From assembly GCA_031400505.1 (NCBI GenBank), contig JANNPZ010000079.1, forward strand, positions 1 through 64,000: a stretch of 64,000 nt of DNA, written 5' to 3'. The DNA comes from JAIYDJ01 sp031400505. GTDB lineage: Bacteria; Pseudomonadota; Alphaproteobacteria; Rhodobacterales; Rhodobacteraceae. Positions 17,463-24,920 of this stretch are shown here, piece by piece. How positions within the stretch are numbered: the first letter of the stretch is position 1; every line of letters starts with the position of its first letter. Position numbers and translations under genes: made by a program. Below the pieces are notes generated by a model. It was not told where the DNA came from, did no database searches, and saw only the letters and a program-made list of their open reading frames with translations.

Positions 17463-18623
17463 TCAGCTTTTCTGCGCAGAAGGTTCGCCCCCCGCACCAT
17501 CGGGCAATACGACCGAAACATCGGCCCCAGGGCGCAAGGCTTGCACCCCTTCGGTCACAACCAGATCGCCCGCCATCAGGTTCGCCTCGATCAAGACGGT
17601 CTCGGCATTGCGTTGCACGATCCGGGCGGGCAGACGCTGTGCCTTGCTGTCGCGAACGATCCAGATGAACGACCCGGTTGATCCCCACTGAATGGCAAGT
17701 GGGTCCACCGCCGGATGCAGGGCACCCTGAAACGACAGGGTTATCGCAAACGCCATGCCTGCGCGCAGCGTGTTGTCGTCATTGGCAATCGCCGCTTGCA
17801 CAAGCAGCGTCCTGCTTGCCTCGTCCACCCGATTGTCAATGGCCGAAATCTGCCCTTGCAAGACAGCGGCAGGATCGGCCAACGGCATCACCGTGACACC
17901 CAGACCCGGCCTGAGTCGGCTGACGATACGCTCTGGCACACGGAAATCCACAATCAGGCTCGACTGATCTTCGATTGTGGTGATCTGATCGCCGGTGCCG
18001 ACACGATCACCGATCTCGGCCGCCAAAAGACCGATCGTTCCGGCAATAGGCGCTGTGATCTGGTGGCGCGACCTTTCGAATGTGGCTTCGCGGTGCTGCA
18101 ATGCCGCCGTTTTCAACGCGAGATCGGCATCTTGGACCTGCAGATCGGTGGCGGCTCCGCGCGCTTGCAAGGCCGTGACCCGGGTCCAGGTCGCCTGCGC
18201 GTCCGCAAGGATGAGCCCGGCCCGGTCCAGTGCGATCTGTGCTGCTTCGCTGTCCAGATCGGCAATCGGTTGGCCAGCCGTGACACTTTGCCCCGGCGCC
18301 GCATGGATCGCTGTGATCTGACCTGCAACCTCGGCTTGCAAGGCAACCGACCGGATGCCGCGCGCCGAACCGATGGCCGAAATCACATCGCTCAGGGTCA
18401 CGGCGCCGACAGTCGAGGCCACGACTTCGGTGGCACCTCCACCCCGATTGTCCGGCGGCGGCCCCGCCGTCGGGCCTTCATCAACGATCCCCAGATCGCG
18501 CAGGGGCTGCAAAACGCCCAACCTGTCAAGGATCGGCTGGGACGCCGGAACATACATCGCCCAAACCACAAGGCCGAATGCTGCCAGCAGTCCTGTCAAA
18601 ACGCCCTGCTTCCAAACGGCCAT
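17463..18623 (-). CDS. RND efflux periplasmic adaptor (membrane fusion protein)
   Basis: 386 residues. The N-terminal membrane anchor (GVLTGLLAAFGLVVWAMYV) is followed by a low-complexity Gly/Pro linker, a biotinyl-lipoyl-like half (ALQAEVAGQITAIHAAPGQS), a short alpha-helical hairpin, the second lipoyl half (APIAGTIGLLAAEIGDRV) and the beta-barrel and proximal domains (VPERIVSRLRPG, LRAGMAFAITLSF). It links the downstream RND pump to an outer-membrane channel. The N-terminal linker is longer than in AcrA-type lipoproteins, and there is no lipobox. Confidence 0.92.
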   Translation of the reverse strand: MAVWKQGVLTGLLAAFGLVVWAMYVPASQPILDRLGVLQPLRDLGIVDEGPTAGPPPDNRGGGATEVVASTVGAVTLSDVISAIGSARGIRSVALQAEVAGQITAIHAAPGQSVTAGQPIADLDSEAAQIALDRAGLILADAQATWTRVTALQARGAATDLQVQDADLALKTAALQHREATFERSRHQITAPIAGTIGLLAAEIGDRVGTGDQITTIEDQSSLIVDFRVPERIVSRLRPGLGVTVMPLADPAAVLQGQISAIDNRVDEASRTLLVQAAIANDDNTLRAGMAFAITLSFQGALHPAVDPLAIQWGSTGSFIWIVRDSKAQRLPARIVQRNAETVLIEANLMAGDLVVTEGVQALRPGADVSVVLPDGAGGEPSAQKS

Positions 18624-18712
18624 GAAACGCCCCCTGACCGAAGTCTTTCACCCGTTGATCGTCCAGCCAGAAAGCCTGCGGCGCAACCCGAATTGGCAGC
18701 CTTTGCCGGGGC

Positions 18713-18958
18713 TCAGCCCTGTTTGCCTTCCAGTGCCGCGATCCGCGCCTCGAGGCTTGCGTTTTCTTCGCGCGCTTTTTGTGCCATCGCGCGGACTGCA
18801 TCGAACTCTTCACGGGTCACGAAATCGCGGTCGGCCATCCAGCGGTCGATGAAGCCTTTCATCGCTGTTTCCGCTTCTGTCTTGGCACCTTGCGCCACGC
18901 CCATCGCATTGGTCATCAACTTGGAAACGTCTTCGAAGAACTTGTTTGAGGTTTGCAT
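18713..18958 (-). CDS. accessory factor UbiK family protein (BMFP domain)
   Basis: 81 residues: MQTSNKFFEDVSKLMTN at the start, an amphipathic helical middle with GFIDRWMADRDFVTREEFD, and a C-terminal coiled coil (REENASLEARIAALEGKQ) that trimerises in this family. UbiK assists ubiquinone biosynthesis by helping the late Ubi enzymes work on membrane-bound intermediates; the homologue YqiC/BMFP is membrane-fusogenic. ATG 18958 is preferred because AAAGGGC lies before it and the protein then has family length. It is divergent from lgt, as is common in this order. Confidence 0.85.
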   Translation of the reverse strand: MQTSNKFFEDVSKLMTNAMGVAQGAKTEAETAMKGFIDRWMADRDFVTREEFDAVRAMAQKAREENASLEARIAALEGKQG

Positions 18959-19089
18959 GGCACGCCCTTTCATCTGACCTCTTATATGCGGCACCTTCCG
19001 CGGCCTCACAAGGGCGGCCGTTGCCGCATGCCCGTTGACTTCACACGCGCCAACCCGGACAACCCTGCCGAACACCAAACGAGGCGCGC

Positions 19090-19962
19090 ATGTCCATTCC
19101 CTTTCCGCGAATAGCGCCCGAGATTGTCTCGATAGATATCTTCGGCGTAACGCTGGCGTTGCGATGGTATGCGCTGGCCTACATTGCCGGGTTGCTGCTG
19201 GGCTGGCAACTCATCCGGCGCATGCTGGAAACTCCTCGGCTGTGGGACGGCCCAGCCCCGATGACCGGAGATCAGGTCGAGCGTTTGCTTACTTGGGTGG
19301 TCGTCGGCGTCATACTGGGTGGGCGCATCGGTTTCGTGTTGTTTTACCAACCCGGGTATTATCTGGCCAATCCGTTCGACATCGTGAAAGTCTGGGAAGG
19401 CGGCATGGCGTTTCACGGCGGCTTTGTCGGTGTTGTCATCGTGGGCTGGCTGTTTTGCCGCAACCAGCGGATCCCGATGCTGACCACCGGCGATCTGATG
19501 GCGGCGGTCGTCCCGATCGGTCTGCTGCTGGGTCGTATTGCCAACTTCATCAACGCCGAGCTTTGGGGGCGCCCGACCACCCTGCCGTGGGGCGTCGTGT
19601 TTCCCGGAGAGGCGGCCCAGACCTGCGCAGGCGTCGTTGGGGCCTGCGCGCGACACCCCAGCCAACTCTACGAGGCGGTGCTGGAAGGGTTGGTTCTGGG
19701 GGCAGTTCTGCTTTGGGCCGTCTATCGCGCCGATGCCCTACGTGCGCCCGGGCGGGTCATGGGACTGTTCCTGATGGGGTACGGCGCTGCACGGTTTCTT
19801 GTCGAGTTCTTTCGCCAGCCCGATGCGCAATTCGTCTCGGTGGGCAACCCGCTGGGCCTTGCCTGGCATGTTGCAGGCTATGGCCTGACCATGGGACAGA
19901 TCCTGTCCCTGCCGATGGTTTTCGCGGGCGTGTGGTTCATCGCACGGGTCCGCCGCAGATGA
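19090..19962 (+). CDS. lgt: prolipoprotein diacylglyceryl transferase
   Basis: 290 residues, about seven transmembrane helices. Lgt transfers diacylglycerol from phosphatidylglycerol to the lipobox Cys of prolipoproteins at the inner membrane. The conserved motifs are present: GGRIGFVLFYQPGYY, GGMAFHGGFVG (active-site His), LLGRIANFINAELWGRPT with the essential Arg, Asn and Glu, and RHPSQLYEA. It begins at ATG 19090 after GAGGCG. Its stop overlaps the following methyltransferase gene (ATGA). Confidence 0.96.
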   Translation: MSIPFPRIAPEIVSIDIFGVTLALRWYALAYIAGLLLGWQLIRRMLETPRLWDGPAPMTGDQVERLLTWVVVGVILGGRIGFVLFYQPGYYLANPFDIVKVWEGGMAFHGGFVGVVIVGWLFCRNQRIPMLTTGDLMAAVVPIGLLLGRIANFINAELWGRPTTLPWGVVFPGEAAQTCAGVVGACARHPSQLYEAVLEGLVLGAVLLWAVYRADALRAPGRVMGLFLMGYGAARFLVEFFRQPDAQFVSVGNPLGLAWHVAGYGLTMGQILSLPMVFAGVWFIARVRRR

Positions 19963-21014
19963 CGCCGCTGGCCGATCTGCTGTTGCGGCGGATCCATGCC
20001 ACCGGACCGATCACGCTGTCTGAGTATATGACCGAGTGCCTATTGCATCCCGATCACGGCTATTACGCCACCCGCGACCCATTCGGCGCAGCCGGTGATT
20101 TCACAACCGCCCCTGAAATCAGCCAGATTTTTGGTGAACTGGTAGGCCTCTGCCTTGGCCAAAGCTGGCTGGACCAAGGGGCGCCTGAAACATTCACGCT
20201 TGCGGAATTCGGGCCCGGTCGCGGCACGCTGATGGCCGATATGCTGCGCGCCACGCGGCACGTCCCGGGGTTTCACAGCGCCGCCCGATTGCATCTGATC
20301 GAGGCCTCGCCCCTGCTTCGCGCACGGCAACGCCAGACCCTTTCGGGATATCCCTGCACATGGCTGACCGACGCGAACCAGTTGCCCGATCAATCGCTGT
20401 TTGTTGTCGCCAACGAATTTTTCGATGCGCTGCCGATCCGGCAGTTTACCCGCGATCCCGCAGGTTGGCGCGAGACAGTCGTGGGTGCTGCCGGCGGGGC
20501 CCTGACCCCCGGGCTGACCGCGCCGGTGCCGCTTGCCGCATTGGCGCATCGGCTGGCCGATACCAAAGCCCCCGACATCGTTGAAGTTTGCCCCGGCGCG
20601 CCCCCCATCATCGCAGCCATCGACCAACGCATCTTGGCGCATGGTGGGACGGCGCTGATCATCGACTATGGCAACTGGGGGTCCAGAGGCGACACGTTTC
20701 AGGCGGTGCAGGCCCACAAGCCGACCAACCCGTTCGCATCTCCGGGTCAGGCGGACCTGACAGCCCATGTCGATTTCGCAGCCCTCGTTGCTGCGACCCA
20801 GGCTGCGCACGCATATGCGGATCAGGGCAGTTTCCTGTCCCGCCTGGGAATAGTGCAACGCAGCGCCCGGCTTGCAGGTGAACTCGCAGGCAGCGCACTG
20901 GAAAACCACCTTGTCGCAACGCGCCGCTTGACCGCGCCCTCGGAAATGGGAAGCTTGTTCAAAGTGCTGGCGCTTTTCCCTGCCAGCGCATTGCCTCCGC
21001 CCGGATTTGCATGA
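19959..21014 (+). CDS. MidA/NDUFAF7-like class I SAM-dependent methyltransferase
   Basis: 351 residues from the ATG that overlaps the lgt stop. Features are an N-terminal TLSEYMTECLLHPDHGYYATRDPFGAAGDF segment (in pieces), the SAM-binding EFGPGRGTLMADMLR, HLIEASPLLRARQ, and NEFFDALPIRQF. These are hallmarks of the family of mitochondrial NDUFAF7/MidA, which in eukaryotes symmetrically dimethylates an arginine of a complex I subunit. A complex I assembly role in this bacterium is inferred by homology only. The longer frame from 19035 is a shadow of lgt and was rejected. Confidence 0.92.
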   Translation: MTPLADLLLRRIHATGPITLSEYMTECLLHPDHGYYATRDPFGAAGDFTTAPEISQIFGELVGLCLGQSWLDQGAPETFTLAEFGPGRGTLMADMLRATRHVPGFHSAARLHLIEASPLLRARQRQTLSGYPCTWLTDANQLPDQSLFVVANEFFDALPIRQFTRDPAGWRETVVGAAGGALTPGLTAPVPLAALAHRLADTKAPDIVEVCPGAPPIIAAIDQRILAHGGTALIIDYGNWGSRGDTFQAVQAHKPTNPFASPGQADLTAHVDFAALVAATQAAHAYADQGSFLSRLGIVQRSARLAGELAGSALENHLVATRRLTAPSEMGSLFKVLALFPASALPPPGFA

Positions 21015-21763
21015 TGCTGGAACTTGTCACATCGAACGCCCTGACCGTTCGCCACGGCTTTTTCACCCGCAAAGGTGGAGCGTCGTCAGGCATCTTCACC
21101 GGTCTGAACTGCGGGCCTGGATCGTCGGACATCGCAGAGATTGTCGCGATCAACCGTGCCCGCGTCGCGACCCATCTTGGTGTGGCGCCCGAAAGCCTGC
21201 TGACCCTGAACCAGGTTCATTCGGCGGATGTGGTGACGGTGACGGAACCCTTTGTCATCAGGCCGCGCGCTGATGCGATGGTCACCTGCAAACCTGGGCT
21301 GGCGCTGGGGGTTTTGACCGCCGACTGCCAACCCGTCCTGTTTTTCGACCCTGAGGCACGCGTAGTCGGGGCGGCTCATGCCGGTTGGCGCGGAACAAGG
21401 GATGGCATTCTTGAAGCCACCGTAGCTGCAATGGTCCGCTTGGGGGCCACACCGCAAGGCATCACTGCCATCATTGGCCCCTGCATCAGCCAACCCTCCT
21501 ACGAGGTGGGACCGGAGTTGTTCGAAGCGTTCACCGACGATGACCCCGATACCGCCCGTTTCTTCGTCAACGGCAAGGGCGACCGGATGCTTTTCGACCT
21601 TCCCGCCTATGGCCTTGCTCGACTGCGCCGCGCCGGTGTCGGTCACGCGGAATGGACGCGCCACTGCACCTACCGGGATCCCGTCAGGTTCTATTCGTAT
21701 CGCCGGACCATTCACGCGGGCGAAGCCGACTATGGCCGCCTGATTTCTGCGATCAGCCTGTAA
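21011..21763 (+). CDS. pgeF: peptidoglycan editing factor PgeF (YfiH/laccase-domain family)
   Basis: 250 residues, overlapping the previous gene by four bases. The zinc-binding triad of the family is present as NQVHSADVV (H70), TADCQPVL (C106) and AAHAGWRG (H123), and GPCISQPSYEVG follows. PgeF removes misincorporated amino acids from peptidoglycan precursors; older annotation as polyphenol oxidase or laccase, and reports of purine nucleoside activity, concern the same fold. Position after lgt and the MidA-like gene in one run suggests co-transcription. Confidence 0.93.
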   Translation: MMLELVTSNALTVRHGFFTRKGGASSGIFTGLNCGPGSSDIAEIVAINRARVATHLGVAPESLLTLNQVHSADVVTVTEPFVIRPRADAMVTCKPGLALGVLTADCQPVLFFDPEARVVGAAHAGWRGTRDGILEATVAAMVRLGATPQGITAIIGPCISQPSYEVGPELFEAFTDDDPDTARFFVNGKGDRMLFDLPAYGLARLRRAGVGHAEWTRHCTYRDPVRFYSYRRTIHAGEADYGRLISAISL

Positions 21764-21968
21764 TCTGCCCGGTTTTCGCCGCATTTCGGTCCAGGTTGCG
21801 CGGTGCTTGTTGCCAAAACCACAACAATCCTTGTGACCCGGCTGGGCGGGACTTCGTGACCTTGGCCGCACAACTTCCATAAAATGCCTAGATCTTTGCC
21901 AAAACCTTGCCGTATTGCGCCTGCAAACTGATCATCAATCGGAAACAACCCGTAGAAGGATGCCGCAG

Positions 21969-22115
21969 ATGACCAAGACACCGCGCTGGATCAAATCCGT
22001 CGTTGCCTCCAGCACAGAAGCTGCCCCGGCCTTGCCTTGGGCCCGCGGAAATCGCCGCAAACCCGAATCGCTGAAAGACACCCCGACGCTGCCGCGTGCG
22101 ATCGCGGCCCGTTGA
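21969..22115 (+). CDS. small basic protein, probably conserved in Rhodobacteraceae
   Basis: 48 residues, MTKTPRWIKSVVASSTEAA at the start and ending in an Ala/Arg-rich tail. It has a good ribosome-binding site (GAAGGA eight bases before the ATG), and the pattern of RW-IKSV followed by LPWARG resembles a family of tiny proteins I remember from this family, with no known role. There is no membrane segment. It is isolated by 205 bases upstream and 333 bases downstream, so it is probably its own transcription unit. This rests on coding appearance and memory, hence moderate confidence. Confidence 0.55.
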   Translation: MTKTPRWIKSVVASSTEAAPALPWARGNRRKPESLKDTPTLPRAIAAR

Positions 22116-22370
22116 CTGTTGCAAACAAGCTGCAATTTGGCGTTCCACTGTCGCCGTTTCCAGAACGATCCGCCCGCCACGCTGCAATTGCAACGCCTGC
22201 GCAAGGCAATTAAGAATAAAGTTTGACCGCCCGCCCGCTTTCGGCCACCTTTGCCTCACAACGTCCTCTGTGAAAACAGGTTTCTACAGGTTGTACGGTC
22301 AGCGAAATGGCCAGACCTGCAGTTGCACCAGATCGGTCGCGTGACCGTCTTTGGGATTGATGCTCGGTTA
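22116..22370. other. gap with nothing recognised before the terminator
   Basis: Intergenic stretch following the small ORF and leading to the two-tier hairpin at 22371. It has mixed composition with AT-rich patches. I find no open frame, tRNA or convincing RNA structure in it. Confidence 0.5.
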
Positions 22371-22412
22371 AGGCGGCCCTGGTGCTCCTCTGGCACCAAA
22401 AAGGGGCCGCCT
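22371..22412. terminator. two-tier hairpin between convergent genes, probable bidirectional terminator
   Basis: The outer stem AGGCGGCCC (22371-22379) pairs with GGGCCGCCT (22404-22412), and the inner stem TGGTGC (22380-22385) pairs with GCACCA (22393-22398), separated by an A-rich side bulge. It lies 37 bases past the lrp stop. Runs of A/T on both sides are short, so the polarity is uncertain. Confidence 0.6.
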
Positions 22413-22448
22413 AAACATTTGTAATCTCATTTGTGCAATGTCGGCGCG

Positions 22449-22949
22449 TCAGGCGTTCTTTGCCAACCGTGCTTCCAAGACATCAAACGGCAGGCCCGGC
22501 TGGTCTTTGGCACAGCGGATGACCAGCGATGTCTTTACCGATCCCACATTGACTGCAGACGTCAAGCCCTCGGTCAGAAAGTTCTGAAACGTACTCAGGT
22601 CGGGGGCTACGCATTTCAGGATGAAGTCGATCTCGCCGTTCAACATGTGGCACTCTCGCACCAGAGGCCATTCACGACACTGCCTCTCGAATGCCGACAG
22701 GTCTGCCTCGGCTTGCGACCTCAGCCGCACCATGGCGAACACCTGCACTTCAAAGCCCATTTCGCGGGCGTCGATATCTGCGTGATAACCCTTGATATAG
22801 CCCGCTTCTTCCAGCGTGCGCACCCGGCGCAGACAGGGTGGAGCAGAAATCCCGACCCTGCGGGCCAGCTCTACATTCGTCATCCGTCCGTCGGCCTGAA
22901 GTTCAGCGAGAATCCGGCGGTCGATCGGATCGAGTTTGGAAACAGCCAT
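22449..22949 (-). CDS. Lrp/AsnC family transcriptional regulator
   Basis: 166 residues. The N-terminal helix-turn-helix (LDPIDRRILAELQADGR, VELARRVGISAPPCLRRV) is followed by an RAM ligand/oligomerisation domain (GEIDFILKCVAPDLSTFQNFL). The organisation and the divergent trxB match a pair I recall as common in Rhodobacterales. Such regulators usually sense an amino acid and act on their own and neighbouring promoters. The shared intergenic region holds two spaced boxes that could be its operator. Confidence 0.93.
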   Translation of the reverse strand: MAVSKLDPIDRRILAELQADGRMTNVELARRVGISAPPCLRRVRTLEEAGYIKGYHADIDAREMGFEVQVFAMVRLRSQAEADLSAFERQCREWPLVRECHMLNGEIDFILKCVAPDLSTFQNFLTEGLTSAVNVGSVKTSLVIRCAKDQPGLPFDVLEARLAKNA

Positions 22950-22992
22950 TGGGCCTCCTTGTTCTTACGATCATGTAGGCAAAAGCACCCTT

Positions 22993-23021
22993 TCGCGCAA
23001 TTATATTTCGCATTTGCGCAA
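22993..23021. promoter_or_regulatory. paired GCGCAA boxes between lrp and trxB, putative Lrp-type operator
   Basis: TCGCGCAA (22993-23000) and the perfect palindrome TTGCGCAA (23014-23021) lie exactly 21 bases apart, two helical turns, with an AT-rich TTATATTT between them. The region is the 161-base space between the divergent lrp and trxB starts. Spacing by whole turns is expected for an oligomeric Lrp regulator. Which protein binds is inference. Confidence 0.4.
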
Positions 23022-23110
23022 GATTTAGACGCATGGGTGTCATGCGCCGGATGACCCTTTCGCCGCCCAACCGCACGGCTTATATCCGGGCCAACGAATT
23101 GGGGGCGACG

Positions 23111-24055
23111 ATGGGCACGACACGACACACCAAAGTTCTGATCATCGGATCAGGTCCGGCAGGCTACACGGCTGCAGTCTATGCGGCGCGCGCCATGCTG
23201 AACCCGTTGCTGATCCAGGGCCTGCAACCTGGCGGGCAGTTGACGATCACCACCGAAGTCGAAAACTGGCCGGGCGACACACATGTCATGGGTCCCGATC
23301 TGATGATCCGGATGCAGGACCACGCGACCGCCATGGGGGCAGAGGTGATCAGTGACTACATCACCGCAATTGATCTGTCCAAACGCCCCTTCACCGCGAC
23401 TGCGGACTCCGGGATGACCTATACCGCCGATGCCGTAATCCTTGCGACGGGGGCGCAGGCCAAATGGCTGGGTCTGCCATCAGAAGAGAAATTCAAGGGT
23501 TTCGGCGTGTCGGCCTGCGCCACCTGCGACGGATTTTTCTATCGCGGAAAAGAGATTGTGGTCATCGGTGGCGGAAACACCGCCGTCGAAGAGGCGCTGT
23601 TCTTGACGAACTTTGCCTCGAAAGTCACGCTGATCCACCGCCGCGACAGTCTGCGTGCCGAAAAGATCATGCAGGATCGCCTGTTCAAACATCCCAAGAT
23701 CGAAATGCTGTGGCACCACGAAGTGACCGAGGTTCTGGGGACGGAAAGTCCGCTCGGCGTTACCGGGGTGCGCGCCCGGAATGTCTTGACGGGGACAGAA
23801 ACGATTGTGCCCTGTGCCGGCTTTTTTGTTGCAATCGGACATGCCCCCGCGTCTGAACTGGTGAAGGATCAGTTGCCGCTGCACAACGGCGGATATGTAC
23901 AGGTCGAACCGGGCAGCACTTCGACCGCGATCCCGGGCGTCTTTGCGGCGGGGGATCTGACGGATCACATCTATCGCCAAGCCGTGACGTCGGCTGGAAT
24001 GGGCTGCATGGCGGCCCTGGACGCCGAACGCTGGCTTGCTTCTGGTGCCGACTGA
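23111..24055 (+). CDS. trxB: thioredoxin-disulfide reductase
   Basis: 314 residues, the normal bacterial length. FAD motif GSGPAGYTAAVYAARA, the redox pair in SACATCDGFFY (C136, C139), the NADPH motif GGGNTAVEEALFL and the C-terminal GVFAAGDLTDHIYRQA are all present. It reduces thioredoxin with NADPH in the cytoplasm. Start ATG 23111 gives MGTTRHTKVLIIGSGPAG, close to the family start, while upstream in-frame ATGs from 23033 add an unusual tail. It is transcribed away from lrp. Confidence 0.95.
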   Translation: MGTTRHTKVLIIGSGPAGYTAAVYAARAMLNPLLIQGLQPGGQLTITTEVENWPGDTHVMGPDLMIRMQDHATAMGAEVISDYITAIDLSKRPFTATADSGMTYTADAVILATGAQAKWLGLPSEEKFKGFGVSACATCDGFFYRGKEIVVIGGGNTAVEEALFLTNFASKVTLIHRRDSLRAEKIMQDRLFKHPKIEMLWHHEVTEVLGTESPLGVTGVRARNVLTGTETIVPCAGFFVAIGHAPASELVKDQLPLHNGGYVQVEPGSTSTAIPGVFAAGDLTDHIYRQAVTSAGMGCMAALDAERWLASGAD

Positions 24056-24216
24056 TTGTTTCCGGAATTTGGGCAATGACAGCGTTTCGGTAGTATTCTG
24101 ACACGCATTCAACGAGGTGCCACAGCAAAGCCGGAATCCGTTGACTCTTTGCCATGATTCGTGTTTCGTTCCTCTTTCTGAGGGCGATGGCGTTGCTTGG
24201 TAGTGGAGTTAGATAG

Positions 24217-24720
24217 TTGAATAGCGTTGGTAAACTTCTGTCAGTGTTTGCAGTTGCCGTGTCGATGTCTTTGTCTCCCTCTGACGCTGCCGTCGTCAAT
24301 CCGGACGTTGGTGCGTTCAGCTCGTTCACTTGGAACGACGCGAGTGCCAGCGCGCGCAAAGCGATTGCGCCGAAAAACGAATGGTCTGTGACCGTAGACG
24401 TCGACTCGACGATCAGCTTTTTTGTTCGTGCACCGTTTTTCGGGGACAGTTTCGGCCTGAGCCTGAACGGGGTTGCGACCGAGTGGACCAAGCAAACCCA
24501 AGCGGGCCGCCACATGGCGCGGGCGGATGTCACCTTGATCGCAGGTGTCGAGTACATCTTTGCTGTTGATGTTCTGACCGATCGAAAGCGCAAGCCGAAC
24601 CTTGGTTTTGTTGCCTTCTCGGCTGCGAGCCCGATCGCCGCAGTGCCGCTGCCGGCGGCCGGCATGGCGTTGCTTGGCGGACTTGGGATGATGGCTGCGC
24701 TGCGCCGGCGCTCTGCCTGA
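24217..24720 (+). CDS. VPLPA-CTERM sorting-signal protein
   Basis: 167 residues with a signal peptide (about residues 1-25, cleavage near SDAA-V), a beta-rich body without a recognised domain, and a C-terminal sorting signal: VPLPA at 143-147, a hydrophobic helix (AGMALLGGLGMMAAL) and an RRR tail. Such proteins are thought to be processed by an exosortase (XrtD type) and moved to the cell surface. No exosortase is encoded in the window. The start appears to be TTG 24217, with GGAG nine bases upstream. A good terminator follows. Confidence 0.82.
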   Translation: MNSVGKLLSVFAVAVSMSLSPSDAAVVNPDVGAFSSFTWNDASASARKAIAPKNEWSVTVDVDSTISFFVRAPFFGDSFGLSLNGVATEWTKQTQAGRHMARADVTLIAGVEYIFAVDVLTDRKRKPNLGFVAFSAASPIAAVPLPAAGMALLGGLGMMAALRRRSA

Positions 24721-24747
24721 TCTACCCCGTCGCGACGATCTTTGCAC

Positions 24748-24779
24748 AGACGCTTCGGGATCAGCCGGGGCGTCTTTTT
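24748..24779 (+). terminator. rho-independent terminator after the VPLPA-CTERM gene
   Basis: AGACGC (24748-24753) pairs with GCGTCT (24770-24775), with extra GC pairing inside, followed by a run of T to 24779. It lies 27 bases after the stop codon. Confidence 0.75.
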
Positions 24780-24803
24780 CGTTTGTGGCGCAGTGCGCAA
24801 GGA

Positions 24804-24860
24804 CAATGATCCGATGTGGCCATTGCCACATTGCAGCCGTGGTCCAGCGCAGGATCATTG
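24804..24860. repeat. nested inverted repeats upstream of the cyclase gene
   Basis: CAATGATCC (24804-24812) is repeated inverted as GGATCATTG (24852-24860). Between them TGTGGC (24815-24820) and GCCACA (24825-24830) form a perfect six-pair stem with a CATT loop. The block ends 60 bases before the cyclase ATG. It could be an operator pair or a structured leader. Confidence 0.55.
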
Positions 24861-24920
24861 GACCATTGACCTTTCGCCCTTCCTTGGCGCACCCTTTTTC
24901 CAAGGCTATCGGGGCATTGC

